IMG/VR virus record: IMGVR_UViG_3300010354_000044
Location: 107,985 to 171,984 of that record
Reading direction: 5' to 3' (one strand)
DNA from: a virus
Length of the DNA stretch: 64,000 nucleotides
The notes below the pieces were generated by a model. The model was not told the DNA's origin, made no database searches, and was given only the letters and a program-made list of their open reading frames with translations. The stretch's first letter is position 1, and each line of letters begins with the position of its first letter. Position numbers and translations under genes: made by a program. Shown in pieces: positions 47,333 to 55,127 of this stretch.

Positions 47333-48285
47333 TGGAGCTATTCTTTGAGTGCGCCCCTAAGAATATATTCCTAGCACCCCCAGGCTACTTCTGGTCCGGA
47401 TTAGATTACAGCGGGCAAGAGCTCATGATCAGCGCTGTTGTGTCAGGCGATACAACGATGCTGGAAGCCTTTAGACAGCCAGAGCTAAAACCGCACCCAG
47501 AGACCGGAGAGCTCTGCCCAAACCCCTACGCGGACTTACATACAATTACAACCAGAAGCGCAGTCTTTCCTAAAATATTCGAAGGCCATGAGTGGTATGA
47601 CTGGGTGAAGATAGCTAAAACTTACAAAGTGCCTAACTTTACAGAGGCGCCCCGTCAGTACGGGAAAAAGACGAATTTCTCGGCTATCTATTTATGTAAC
47701 GCACCTACGCTAGCCATTAACTTAGGCATTCCTGAGCAGCTAGCAGGAAACATTCTACAAGGCCATCGTAAAACCTATGCCGGATACTACCACTGGGCAG
47801 AGCAACAAGGGGCTATTGGGGAGGCCTGTGGGTGGATTAGCACTCCTTGGCTAAAGCGTGTCCGGGGAGTCCATGAAGCTAATGCTAAAGGAGGAGGGTC
47901 AGCAAAGCTGCTAGCTCCTAATGTTTGCATTCAGGGGACAGGGGCCGATATTGCGAAGGCGGCTATGTGTAGAATATTCCGCTGGAAAGAGAAGCTCAAT
48001 AAGCCTATAGAGTTTGCAAAACGCCCTCGTTTAATCGGACAGGTTCATGACGAGTTAGTACCACTTATTCCTGGAAAGTGCACGTTAAACCTGGATAAAT
48101 CTAAGCTAGAGGAACGTGATAACATGACAGTTGTTACAAAGGCTTGTTGGGATGTACCCGAGGCATCCTATGAATTAGCCTTACAAATCCGTCAGATAAT
48201 GATTGATGTCGAAACGGAGGCCTTTGATGGTGTATTGGAAGGTCGGGTAGATATGCCAAACCCAGCCCCCTGGTGGTCAAAATAA
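47332..48285 (+). CDS. polA-C: DNA polymerase family A, C-terminal half (palm/fingers), 317 aa
   Basis: Motif A is W-S-G-L-D-Y-S-G-Q-E-L (D25), motif B R-Q-Y-G-K-K-T-N-F-S-A-I-Y (108-120) and motif C Q-V-H-D-E-L-V (H239, D240, E241), so both metal-binding aspartates are present. FSAIY replaces the usual NFGVLYG. The product starts FFECAPKNIFLAPPGYF, which equals the stretch right before motif A in intact enzymes. With the upstream half it makes a complete polymerase, so assembly of two chains (or trans-splicing) is needed. ATG 47332 has GAAGG 9 nt upstream. Confidence 0.85.
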   Translation: MELFFECAPKNIFLAPPGYFWSGLDYSGQELMISAVVSGDTTMLEAFRQPELKPHPETGELCPNPYADLHTITTRSAVFPKIFEGHEWYDWVKIAKTYKVPNFTEAPRQYGKKTNFSAIYLCNAPTLAINLGIPEQLAGNILQGHRKTYAGYYHWAEQQGAIGEACGWISTPWLKRVRGVHEANAKGGGSAKLLAPNVCIQGTGADIAKAAMCRIFRWKEKLNKPIEFAKRPRLIGQVHDELVPLIPGKCTLNLDKSKLEERDNMTVVTKACWDVPEASYELALQIRQIMIDVETEAFDGVLEGRVDMPNPAPWWSK

Positions 48286-48304
48286 GTTAGGTAAAGGTAA
48301 TACT

Positions 48305-48850
48305 ATGAGTCCGTTTAGTTTTATAAAATGGCTTAGATTCCAAAGTTTGTATGGCATCCTAAATAGTGCTGACATACAACAACAGCTAAACATGTACTCA
48401 TTAGACAATAATATAAGCTACGTCCCTGAGCTTAACTACAGCGAAGAGACCTATGAAATTAACGTCTACGCCACTGATGTTAAACTGATTTATATCAGAA
48501 ACAAGAATAATAAGCTTTACATAGAATTCCTTATTCCAGTAACGGTTAATTATCCATCACTGCTAGGAAAGAATTTCTGCGCCATTTACTTAGGTGAGAC
48601 TCTCTCAGACTCATCCAATTTAGGTTGTGTCACCATGCGGTCTGGTATTGATTCCTCACCGGTATATTACCTCGCTCTGAATTTACCTTGGGCAATTAAT
48701 AAGCACCAGTTTGGTCGTTTGTTAGATAGGGTATTTAATGAGTTTAGGCAGTTTAGTAAAAGTAGTGAGCTTATAGGAGAGCAACTTGCAGATACTGCGG
48801 CCCTACTACAAGAATCAATGGACCCAGATATAGAAGAAGCTGAGGACTAA
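48305..48850 (+). CDS. Orphan protein, 181 aa
   Basis: A soluble protein (FSFIKWLRFQSLYGILNSADIQQQLNMY...), beta-rich in the middle (INVYATDVKLIYIRNKNNKLYIEFLIPVTV), ending in an acidic tail (MDPDIEEAED). AGGTAAAGG precedes the ATG. It stands between polymerase and clamp candidate, so a replisome accessory role is likely, but no family is recognised. Confidence 0.55.
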   Translation: MSPFSFIKWLRFQSLYGILNSADIQQQLNMYSLDNNISYVPELNYSEETYEINVYATDVKLIYIRNKNNKLYIEFLIPVTVNYPSLLGKNFCAIYLGETLSDSSNLGCVTMRSGIDSSPVYYLALNLPWAINKHQFGRLLDRVFNEFRQFSKSSELIGEQLADTAALLQESMDPDIEEAED

Positions 48851-48855
48851 AATTT

Positions 48856-50160
48856 ATGTTATCTATGCAAATTGATGCACTTATCAGTGCAATAAATCAT
48901 GTTGCCTATTTTCCAACTGTTAACCCAGGACATGTCCGCCGGTACTGTAAGTTTTCGGTATCCAACGGGGGGCGAGTAACGTTGTCTGTGTATGGCGCGG
49001 GCGATGTTTGGATTCACCATTATATTAATAACACTCAGTCTATAGACGGTCTGGAAATCATATTAGGGGACTTGGACGCAGTAAAAAAGCTCAAGGCTAC
49101 CTATTGCAGTATTAGGCAAACCTCAACCGGGGCTGAATTAATATCTTTTAATGAATTTAACCTTCGCAATAACCCCAAAGTATTGGATAAAATTACCCTA
49201 GGGGTCTACCCAGGGACCTTAGATGCGTTCCCGGAATATAAGTCGGTAACCAACTTAATAACAACCGTTAGGAGCTCTACATTCCGGCGCATTATCAATA
49301 CGGTAGACGAGACTAGTGAGCATAAAGACAAGAATAACTTAAGAGTTGTAAAACTTACTACGAGTCCTTTTGGTATTTATTCAAATGCTAGAATGGCCGA
49401 TTATCTTAGGTTTTATGTCTATGACACACAAGCCACCGAAGAGGAGGACTCAGAACCTACAGAGGCTAACTATTACATCCTAGGTAAGTATCTACATATT
49501 ATCAGTAAGGTCACCGAGTCCTCAGAAGAGGATGGGGTTGAGATTCACTACGCAGCGGATAACAGCGGTGACAGACTAATATTCAAAGGACCTTTAGGCG
49601 AAGTTTCTGTACCGTTAGAAGTAGGCTATGCCGCTGATTTGGCCGAACGTACTTTTAGTAAAGTTCATTTATTTGAACAACAGCCAGTTTCTATTCTTAC
49701 CAGAAAAACTATTAGCATAAGTAGGCTTAGTGATGCCCTGCAGCTGCTAAATCCCACAAGCGCTGCTCATTCCTCTATGTACTTAGAGGCCAATGAAAAC
49801 GATATTAATTCTTTAGTGCTCTATTTTGCCGGCGATATCTACCAGAATAATATAAGTACGCTACCCTTAAACCTTGACTATTGTGACTTAACAACATCAT
49901 GGCCAGCTACTGCAATAGACTACGAAGCTTTAACTATATTGGCCAAATTAGCGGCTCGTCTAGATAGCGATAAGAAAGGTGACCGGTTATCCTTAATCCT
50001 AGGCTTATATAAACATACTAGAGCCAGAAGTCGGCGGACCACTAGAGAGCATGATTTCGTGTTAAAAGCGGAGCTGCCTGACAAGATTGGTTATGACATA
50101 ATACTACCCGTTAAATGTAACTATGCCGAAGAAGTACAAACAGCCGCACCTGTACAATGA
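48856..50160 (+). CDS. Candidate DNA sliding clamp (DnaN-like), 434 aa
   Basis: The N-terminal M-Q-I-D-A-L-I-S-A-I-N-H-V-A-Y-F...KFSVSNGGRVTLSVYG resembles the first beta-clamp domain (helix, then K-x-x-V-x-D-G-x-L-x-L-x-A). The end, EALTILAKLAARLDSDKKGDRLSLILG...GYDIILPVKCN, matches the last clamp domain (A-L-K-A-L...V-x-L...V-M-P-V-R-L). The length, about 60 residues more than bacterial clamps, and its position between polymerase and clamp loader support this. I have no profile evidence, so it remains a candidate. ATG 48865 is an alternative start. Confidence 0.5.
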   Translation: MLSMQIDALISAINHVAYFPTVNPGHVRRYCKFSVSNGGRVTLSVYGAGDVWIHHYINNTQSIDGLEIILGDLDAVKKLKATYCSIRQTSTGAELISFNEFNLRNNPKVLDKITLGVYPGTLDAFPEYKSVTNLITTVRSSTFRRIINTVDETSEHKDKNNLRVVKLTTSPFGIYSNARMADYLRFYVYDTQATEEEDSEPTEANYYILGKYLHIISKVTESSEEDGVEIHYAADNSGDRLIFKGPLGEVSVPLEVGYAADLAERTFSKVHLFEQQPVSILTRKTISISRLSDALQLLNPTSAAHSSMYLEANENDINSLVLYFAGDIYQNNISTLPLNLDYCDLTTSWPATAIDYEALTILAKLAARLDSDKKGDRLSLILGLYKHTRARSRRTTREHDFVLKAELPDKIGYDIILPVKCNYAEEVQTAAPVQ

Positions 50161-50314
50161 AAACTATCCCTGGTGTTTTCCCCAAGACGTACTACCTCTT
50201 ATAGTAAAAAAAGGTGACTGTGTGCTAAATGACGGCACACCATATACAATCAAACAAGTCCTTAAAAGGGAAGAACCTAACGCTCCTATTCTTGTTATAG
50301 GAGAGCCTGTGTAG
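50123..50314 (+). CDS. Small orphan, 63 aa
   Basis: The start overlaps the clamp candidate by 38 nt in another frame. MPKKYKQPHLYNENYPWCFPQ... ends as a small beta-barrel-like domain (KKGDCVLNDGTPYTIKQVLKREEPNAPILVIGEPV), similar in pattern to SH3-like or Sm folds. No family is recognised. Its existence is supported by the good end-to-end fit with its neighbours. Confidence 0.45.
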   Translation: MPKKYKQPHLYNENYPWCFPQDVLPLIVKKGDCVLNDGTPYTIKQVLKREEPNAPILVIGEPV

Positions 50315-50325
50315 CCGATTACAAA

Positions 50326-51321
50326 TTGCATGCTGTGGACGATATCTATAACGCTGAGTTAGCAACCGGACCTGTCTATCATGGGCAGGTCCACCCATCA
50401 TTCCCGTTTTTAGACAATAATTTTAGGGGCTGTGAGAAATGCGAACTTTCCTGCGGCAGAGCTGTGCCGGGGGCCGGGCCCAAAGATTTAGCAAAGATTA
50501 AACTGATTCTAATTAGTGACTATCCCGGGCATTACGAAAAAACCTACGGGTTCCCGCAGGTACCTAGACCTTACGCCTATGCCAAAGAGGATGAAGAGGC
50601 TAAGAGCCAAGGTAAATCTAAGAGGAGACGCAGCGCGTTTCCACCAGCCAACTCAGGTGAGTATATTAGGTGGCAACTGAAGAGATTGTTTGACCTAGAC
50701 CCCTTTGAAGAGGTTTACTACACCAATGCTATAAAATGCCCTGCTGAGATAGGAGGCACCGCCCTTACTGTAGGCTCTAAGCATCTTAAAGCTTGCTTAC
50801 CTTGGCTGGAGCAAGAGCTAGACATCTTAGATAATGACCTACCTATCTTAATCGCCGGCTCTAAGGCTCTGGCCATGTTTGGGTATATCACCACTCTTAA
50901 AAGGAATTGTAGTGTTATGGATTACTATAACCAAGTTCCTTTTATGTATAAAGACCATCCTGTTGTTGTCACCCATAATCCAGTAACTGTTGCCCGGAAT
51001 AGTCTACGGTTGTTGAGTAACTGCAAAATACAGATTAAAGGCGGGGGCCCTTTTATCAGCCCAACAGCGGTTAGGCCCTGGGATACGGTACCCTCACCAC
51101 AGTACTTATATAGTCGGACGCTTTGGTGGCTTGCGCCTTACTTATACCCCCGGGCTGCTACAGCAGCGTGGCATAAAGATGATGCCCTACTAAGCATTAA
51201 GACGACCATACGTAAGACAAAGACTTCTATTACAGTACATATCCCTAAGCTATATACAGCAGACCAGGTCTTAGATAAGTTGGATGAGCTTCAGCTCGGT
51301 TTGGAAGTAACAAAGGTTTAA
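50326..51321 (+). CDS. Uracil-DNA glycosylase-like protein (family 4 type), 331 aa
   Basis: C36-x2-C39-x3-C43 (CEKCELSC), then G-R-x-V-P-G-x-G (about 44-51), I-L-I-S-D-Y-P-G (61-68) and Y-Y-T-N-A-I-K-C-P (about 129) follow the layout of family 4 UDGs with a 4Fe-4S cluster (CxxC...PGxG, GExPG, TNxVKC). The usual G-E-A-P-G is S-D-Y-P-G here. H-N-P-x near residue 215 takes the place of the H-P-S motif. It could remove uracil or act as a scaffold in the replisome. Starts at TTG 50326 or GTG 50335. The long C-terminal 80 residues are basic and unlike UDGs. Confidence 0.6.
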   Translation: MHAVDDIYNAELATGPVYHGQVHPSFPFLDNNFRGCEKCELSCGRAVPGAGPKDLAKIKLILISDYPGHYEKTYGFPQVPRPYAYAKEDEEAKSQGKSKRRRSAFPPANSGEYIRWQLKRLFDLDPFEEVYYTNAIKCPAEIGGTALTVGSKHLKACLPWLEQELDILDNDLPILIAGSKALAMFGYITTLKRNCSVMDYYNQVPFMYKDHPVVVTHNPVTVARNSLRLLSNCKIQIKGGGPFISPTAVRPWDTVPSPQYLYSRTLWWLAPYLYPRAATAAWHKDDALLSIKTTIRKTKTSITVHIPKLYTADQVLDKLDELQLGLEVTKV

Positions 51322-51326
51322 CAACT

Positions 51327-52901
51327 ATGGCTATAACCGGTACCTTTCTAACAGGGACCCTTGAATTACAATACCCCACACTGTTAGATTTCAAAGAGTT
51401 CCCAATCTGGGAAAAACGCTGCCGCAACGTTTACGACCAGCTTCCTCCTTATTACAGGGACAAACGCCCTTACCAATGGCAGTTTGCTGCTATCTACTGC
51501 TTACGGTCCTGTAACCTATTCGCCGGGGCTATGGGAATCGGTAAAACCCTAATTACTCTAGTGAAGATTAGAGCTCTCTACGACTTAACCAAGGGCAGGC
51601 CAGGCCGTATCCATATTGTCGTTCCATCTAATACAGCATTTACAGAATGGAAACAGGAATTGGACCGGGTTATTCCAGGAACCTATACAGTAATACAATC
51701 CGAAAAAGATTTACTAAAAGCAACAACACCAATCTTCATATACACTATCCACCTTCCTAAACGTAAGTCAGCAAGTGGACAGTATTTAAGTAGGTACCTA
51801 TCTAAGCGTGCAAAGCCTAACCTTCTAGTTATAGATGAGTTGGATGCTATAGGCAAAGAGTCCTCCCTACAATTCAAAGAGTTAAGTCGTATTAGACGCT
51901 CCGCGAAGCGGGTCCTAGGTTTAACAGGCACTCCAGCAGAACATCCCCATAACATTCACACTTACTGTAGATTTATTTACCAAAATCAATGGCCCTTTGA
52001 CAATATAAAGGCCTTTAAAGCGATTTATATTAATCAAAAGGAGTTAAACAGCCACTACATCTCAGGCACGAGTGTGGACGATGCGATTAAAAAACGAGTT
52101 CTACCTTACGTGAAGTTTGACAAACTACCCTCATGGGCTTCTTTGCTCCGTAGATACATCCATAGGGCTAACCTAGACGATGCAAACATACGGCCTTATA
52201 TTTCAGTACCCGATGTTAACTATATTCATTTACAGTCAGAACCCACAGCAGATACGCTAGAGGGTTATGAAGAGTTAGTTAGCCGCGTCAAATCAAAGAT
52301 TGTACACCTTGCTGAGGACTCAAGCAGCGCAGCAGAGGCTCTATCTTTATGCATAAGCCTATTAAAGAAGGTCAATTATCCAGACCATAGAACAAGCAAA
52401 GTTGAGAGTTTATCCATCCTACGGACTAGGCGACGTACTTTATTATACACAGACCTAATAGGCTCCGGGGATTATGTAGAGGACTACCTTAAAGAAATGG
52501 GCTTGAATTACAACCGGTTAAAGTCAAGCCATACCTTAGATCAGCGTGAGCGCATTATCAACAACTTTAAGTCCGATGCACGGGAGAGTCAGTTAGTCCT
52601 AATGCTTCCTATACGCATAGGGGCCCGGGCGTTAAACTTCCCAATGGTGGATAGTATAGTGTTTTACTGTCCTGGATGGAGAAGTGTGACCCTGAACCAA
52701 GCCATGCGCAGGGCCGCCCGTCCTGGAAATCAATTAGACAGCGTTGATATTTACCTGCTGTACCACCTAGGGTGTATTGATGAGCACCAGATAAATGTCT
52801 TAGCCCATAAGGCAGAGGCGACCCAACAAGCGCTAGACTTTTATGGCTATAACAATAGTGACACCCCCATCGGGAAAGAAATCTTAAGTAAGCTAAAATG
52901 A
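51327..52901 (+). CDS. SF2 helicase (SNF2/UvsW-like), 524 aa
   Basis: Walker A is GAMGIGKT (about residues 70-77), motif Ia IVVPSNTA, motif II V-I-D-E-L-D-A (about 170), motif III GLTGTPAEH (about 197) and motif VI Q-A-M-R-R-A-A-R-P-G-N-Q (about 455). This is the order of SNF2-type SF2 translocases; QxxxRAxRxGQ is typical of Swi2/Snf2. It would remodel DNA or DNA-protein complexes at replication forks. Encoded between the UDG-like and clamp-loader genes, it overlaps the latter by 4 nt. Confidence 0.75.
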   Translation: MAITGTFLTGTLELQYPTLLDFKEFPIWEKRCRNVYDQLPPYYRDKRPYQWQFAAIYCLRSCNLFAGAMGIGKTLITLVKIRALYDLTKGRPGRIHIVVPSNTAFTEWKQELDRVIPGTYTVIQSEKDLLKATTPIFIYTIHLPKRKSASGQYLSRYLSKRAKPNLLVIDELDAIGKESSLQFKELSRIRRSAKRVLGLTGTPAEHPHNIHTYCRFIYQNQWPFDNIKAFKAIYINQKELNSHYISGTSVDDAIKKRVLPYVKFDKLPSWASLLRRYIHRANLDDANIRPYISVPDVNYIHLQSEPTADTLEGYEELVSRVKSKIVHLAEDSSSAAEALSLCISLLKKVNYPDHRTSKVESLSILRTRRRTLLYTDLIGSGDYVEDYLKEMGLNYNRLKSSHTLDQRERIINNFKSDARESQLVLMLPIRIGARALNFPMVDSIVFYCPGWRSVTLNQAMRRAARPGNQLDSVDIYLLYHLGCIDEHQINVLAHKAEATQQALDFYGYNNSDTPIGKEILSKLK

Positions 52902-54046
52902 GTACATTTTATTTAAATTATCAACCCGAATCCTGGAAGACTATAGAACTCCCGTTAGTGGAGAAGAGTTTAGTCAAAGGGTGGATTATGAACGGGTTAC
53001 CCCGGGTAGTCTGTATATTCGGACCACCCGGTACGGGTAAAACGTCCCTGGCTAAGCTAATTATTCAATCCAAGCTTTGCTTGAATCGCCCCGCTCACTC
53101 AGCCGAGCCCTGTGGAGAATGCAACATCTGTAAAGTAGACCCTGCAGAGTTTACACAGACAACGGGCGTTTATTGGATATCACCTGGCGGGGGTTTTACC
53201 GATAATACGGAGGGTCAATCACTTAAACTTGCCGTCGGTGCTATTCTAAAACCTCAACATACACATCTGTTCGTTGTATTAGAGGAAGCTCAAAACCTAT
53301 CCAATTTGACCCTTACAGAACTACTACCTTTGGGCGACGTTAAGAATTATCCTAATGTTACTCTAATGGTTCTGTCTATGAACCCGTCTAGGATAGACGA
53401 AGCAACCCGTGAGGCTATTACATCCAGAGGCTCAGTTATCAACCTTAGGCCTCCAAGCACCCAGGATATCCAAAGATTCCTAAAAGCACGCTTGAAGTTT
53501 AATCCGATTTACGAAGATCAGATTACAGAGTTGATCTCCCTGTACAGTAGTAACTACCGGGAAGCTTTAAGTACCGTTGCTACCGCTATAGAAGTATGGA
53601 GCGGGAAAAACCAGACTCAGGACGAGTGTATTGAAGAGCTCTCTGATTTAGAGATTGCCCTTGTTTTGCATACAGTACCCCTAGAATCTCGGGTCATGTT
53701 ATGGTCTTACATAGCGAGCAGCGACAGGAGGGCTATCCGGGCCTTACTCGACAAATGGTTCAGTGGGCCTAATGAAGACTCTGACCTGTTTGATGTCTGC
53801 CCTAAAGAGTTAAGCAGACTGCTGCTTGACGATATAGATGAGACTCTACAACAGGAAAAGGATATTACAGACTTAGATGGCCTAGCTATTGGGTTATTCA
53901 AAGATTTTGAATCCCGCCAAGAAACGGATAGTTATATCTTTAACTTCAATGTACTTGTAAATCAAGTAGCTAACAGCCCTTTAGGGCAGAAAGTCCATAC
54001 CTATCTAACAAAGAAGTTAGCTAAGCTACATGAAGAACATTCGTAA
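52898..54046 (+). CDS. Clamp loader subunit, DnaX-like AAA+, 382 aa
   Basis: The P-loop GPPGTGKTS is at 42-50, followed by a zinc-binding set C61, C72, C75, C78 (EPCGECNIC) placed as in bacterial DnaX, where most phage gp44 loaders have none. Walker B is V-V-L-E-E-A-Q-N (E in place of D), sensor 1 M-V-L-S-M-N-P and ITSRGSVINLRPPS the arginine-finger region. C-terminal 120 residues correspond to the collar domain. It would load the clamp candidate at 48856. One gene for a five-subunit ring suggests that it works alone or with the next gene product. Confidence 0.75.
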   Translation: MSTFYLNYQPESWKTIELPLVEKSLVKGWIMNGLPRVVCIFGPPGTGKTSLAKLIIQSKLCLNRPAHSAEPCGECNICKVDPAEFTQTTGVYWISPGGGFTDNTEGQSLKLAVGAILKPQHTHLFVVLEEAQNLSNLTLTELLPLGDVKNYPNVTLMVLSMNPSRIDEATREAITSRGSVINLRPPSTQDIQRFLKARLKFNPIYEDQITELISLYSSNYREALSTVATAIEVWSGKNQTQDECIEELSDLEIALVLHTVPLESRVMLWSYIASSDRRAIRALLDKWFSGPNEDSDLFDVCPKELSRLLLDDIDETLQQEKDITDLDGLAIGLFKDFESRQETDSYIFNFNVLVNQVANSPLGQKVHTYLTKKLAKLHEEHS

Positions 54047-55127
54047 TCAGATAAAACCGGGTGTTGTCTATCTGGTTATAGGGACCGTCCAACAAATTAG
54101 GTTCTTATTTTCTGATTTCCCTGATACCCAATTGGTCTATAAGCATCGCCCAACGACCCGGGAGATGGTAAGACTTATTCATGAGGAGGACCACGACGAT
54201 CAGACAATTATAATTATCAACCCTAAACAGACAATTTATAACCATAAGAACCCGGGAGCTGGAGATGATGTGTTTGGTGTACCCACTCGTCAGTTACTGC
54301 CAGTTGTCAAGAAACAAATGCCTCCGTTACTGGAACCGGACCCTATGGCGTATTACTTTATATGCTTAGACACTCCAGGAGTAGACAGGCAGGACCAAAT
54401 AAAGTTCTATAGGAAACTAGAAAATCCTTTCCAGGCACTTGACCTAACTCAATACTCCTATAATCTAATGGAGTCTGACGAGATTGAGCAGGCCAAGCAG
54501 CAGCAGTACAGTATAGGGGGCAAACGTATACCTAATACGGATGTAGTAGCTATTGTAAACAAATGGCGTCTATATCCCTATAAGGCTATCCAGGAGATAA
54601 GAGACTGGCCTTATTCAGCTACGTATGGTGGGGATGAGTGGCTATCAGAGAGGTTTATTCAAGATTTGACACCACCTCCCCCCACCTCCCCCAAACCTCG
54701 GCGGATTAGTTCTCTAAGTAAAAAGGAAATAGCCTCTTATTGTTTAGACCATCTTATCTATAGTTTTGAAAATAAGGACGGGTCTATTACGTATGGCCGG
54801 ATGTCCCCACTTTTACGAGCCCTATGCTCACCTATGTATAATAGCCGCCGTGGGCAGCAGGTTGTACCGTACAAGAAATGGGTAAATCACTTTGGTCCTG
54901 CTCAGGAATTAGGCCTGTATTTAAAACCTTTCCTGGACTTGGCTACTACAAAATACCGAGGTAAACCCCATGTGCCAATAAATACTTTTATTAGATGGGT
55001 ACATGCGATTAGCCGTAAACGCCCTGTCATTTACCGCAGGAGATATGGTAAAATTGAGTATACATCCATACGAGTTAATGAGTCTGCAGCTAAGCTATAC
55101 ACCACATTATTAAAGACGCTACTATGA
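54030..55127 (+). CDS. Orphan with proline linker, 365 aa
   Basis: Two domains joined by a Pro-rich linker (about residues 213-225, LTPPPPTSPKPRR) encoded by a copy of the C-rich repeat. The N-terminal part (NQIKPGVVYLVIGTVQQIRFLF) looks like a Rossmann or P-loop-type start without a Walker A; the C-terminal part is basic (RWVHAISRKRPVIYRRRYGK). It overlaps the clamp loader gene by 17 nt and the next by 4 nt, so it is a candidate second clamp-loader or replisome subunit by position. No family is recognised. Confidence 0.55.
   Translation: MKNIRNQIKPGVVYLVIGTVQQIRFLFSDFPDTQLVYKHRPTTREMVRLIHEEDHDDQTIIIINPKQTIYNHKNPGAGDDVFGVPTRQLLPVVKKQMPPLLEPDPMAYYFICLDTPGVDRQDQIKFYRKLENPFQALDLTQYSYNLMESDEIEQAKQQQYSIGGKRIPNTDVVAIVNKWRLYPYKAIQEIRDWPYSATYGGDEWLSERFIQDLTPPPPTSPKPRRISSLSKKEIASYCLDHLIYSFENKDGSITYGRMSPLLRALCSPMYNSRRGQQVVPYKKWVNHFGPAQELGLYLKPFLDLATTKYRGKPHVPINTFIRWVHAISRKRPVIYRRRYGKIEYTSIRVNESAAKLYTTLLKTLL
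54671..54706 (+). repeat. C-rich repeat, copy 6
   Basis: ACCACCTCCCCCCACCTCCC, CCC and AAACCTCGGCGG follow each other. It encodes PPPPTSPKPRR in the linker of the 365-residue protein. The minus strand has GGGGG, GG, GGGGGG, GG runs. Confidence 0.65.

Noticed and set aside
46780-47340. Group I intron or intein in the polymerase gene
   Set aside because: The inserted stretch is almost fully coding for an unrelated protein with own overlaps, no homing-endonuclease motif is visible, and the borders lack Cys/Ser at the start and His-Asn at the end as inteins need. cDNA would settle it; I treat it as a split gene.
3447-54706. C-rich elements as mere proline-rich coding low complexity
   Set aside because: Two or three copies lie outside genes or read on the other strand, and the CGGCAG end is shared, so coding bias alone does not explain them.
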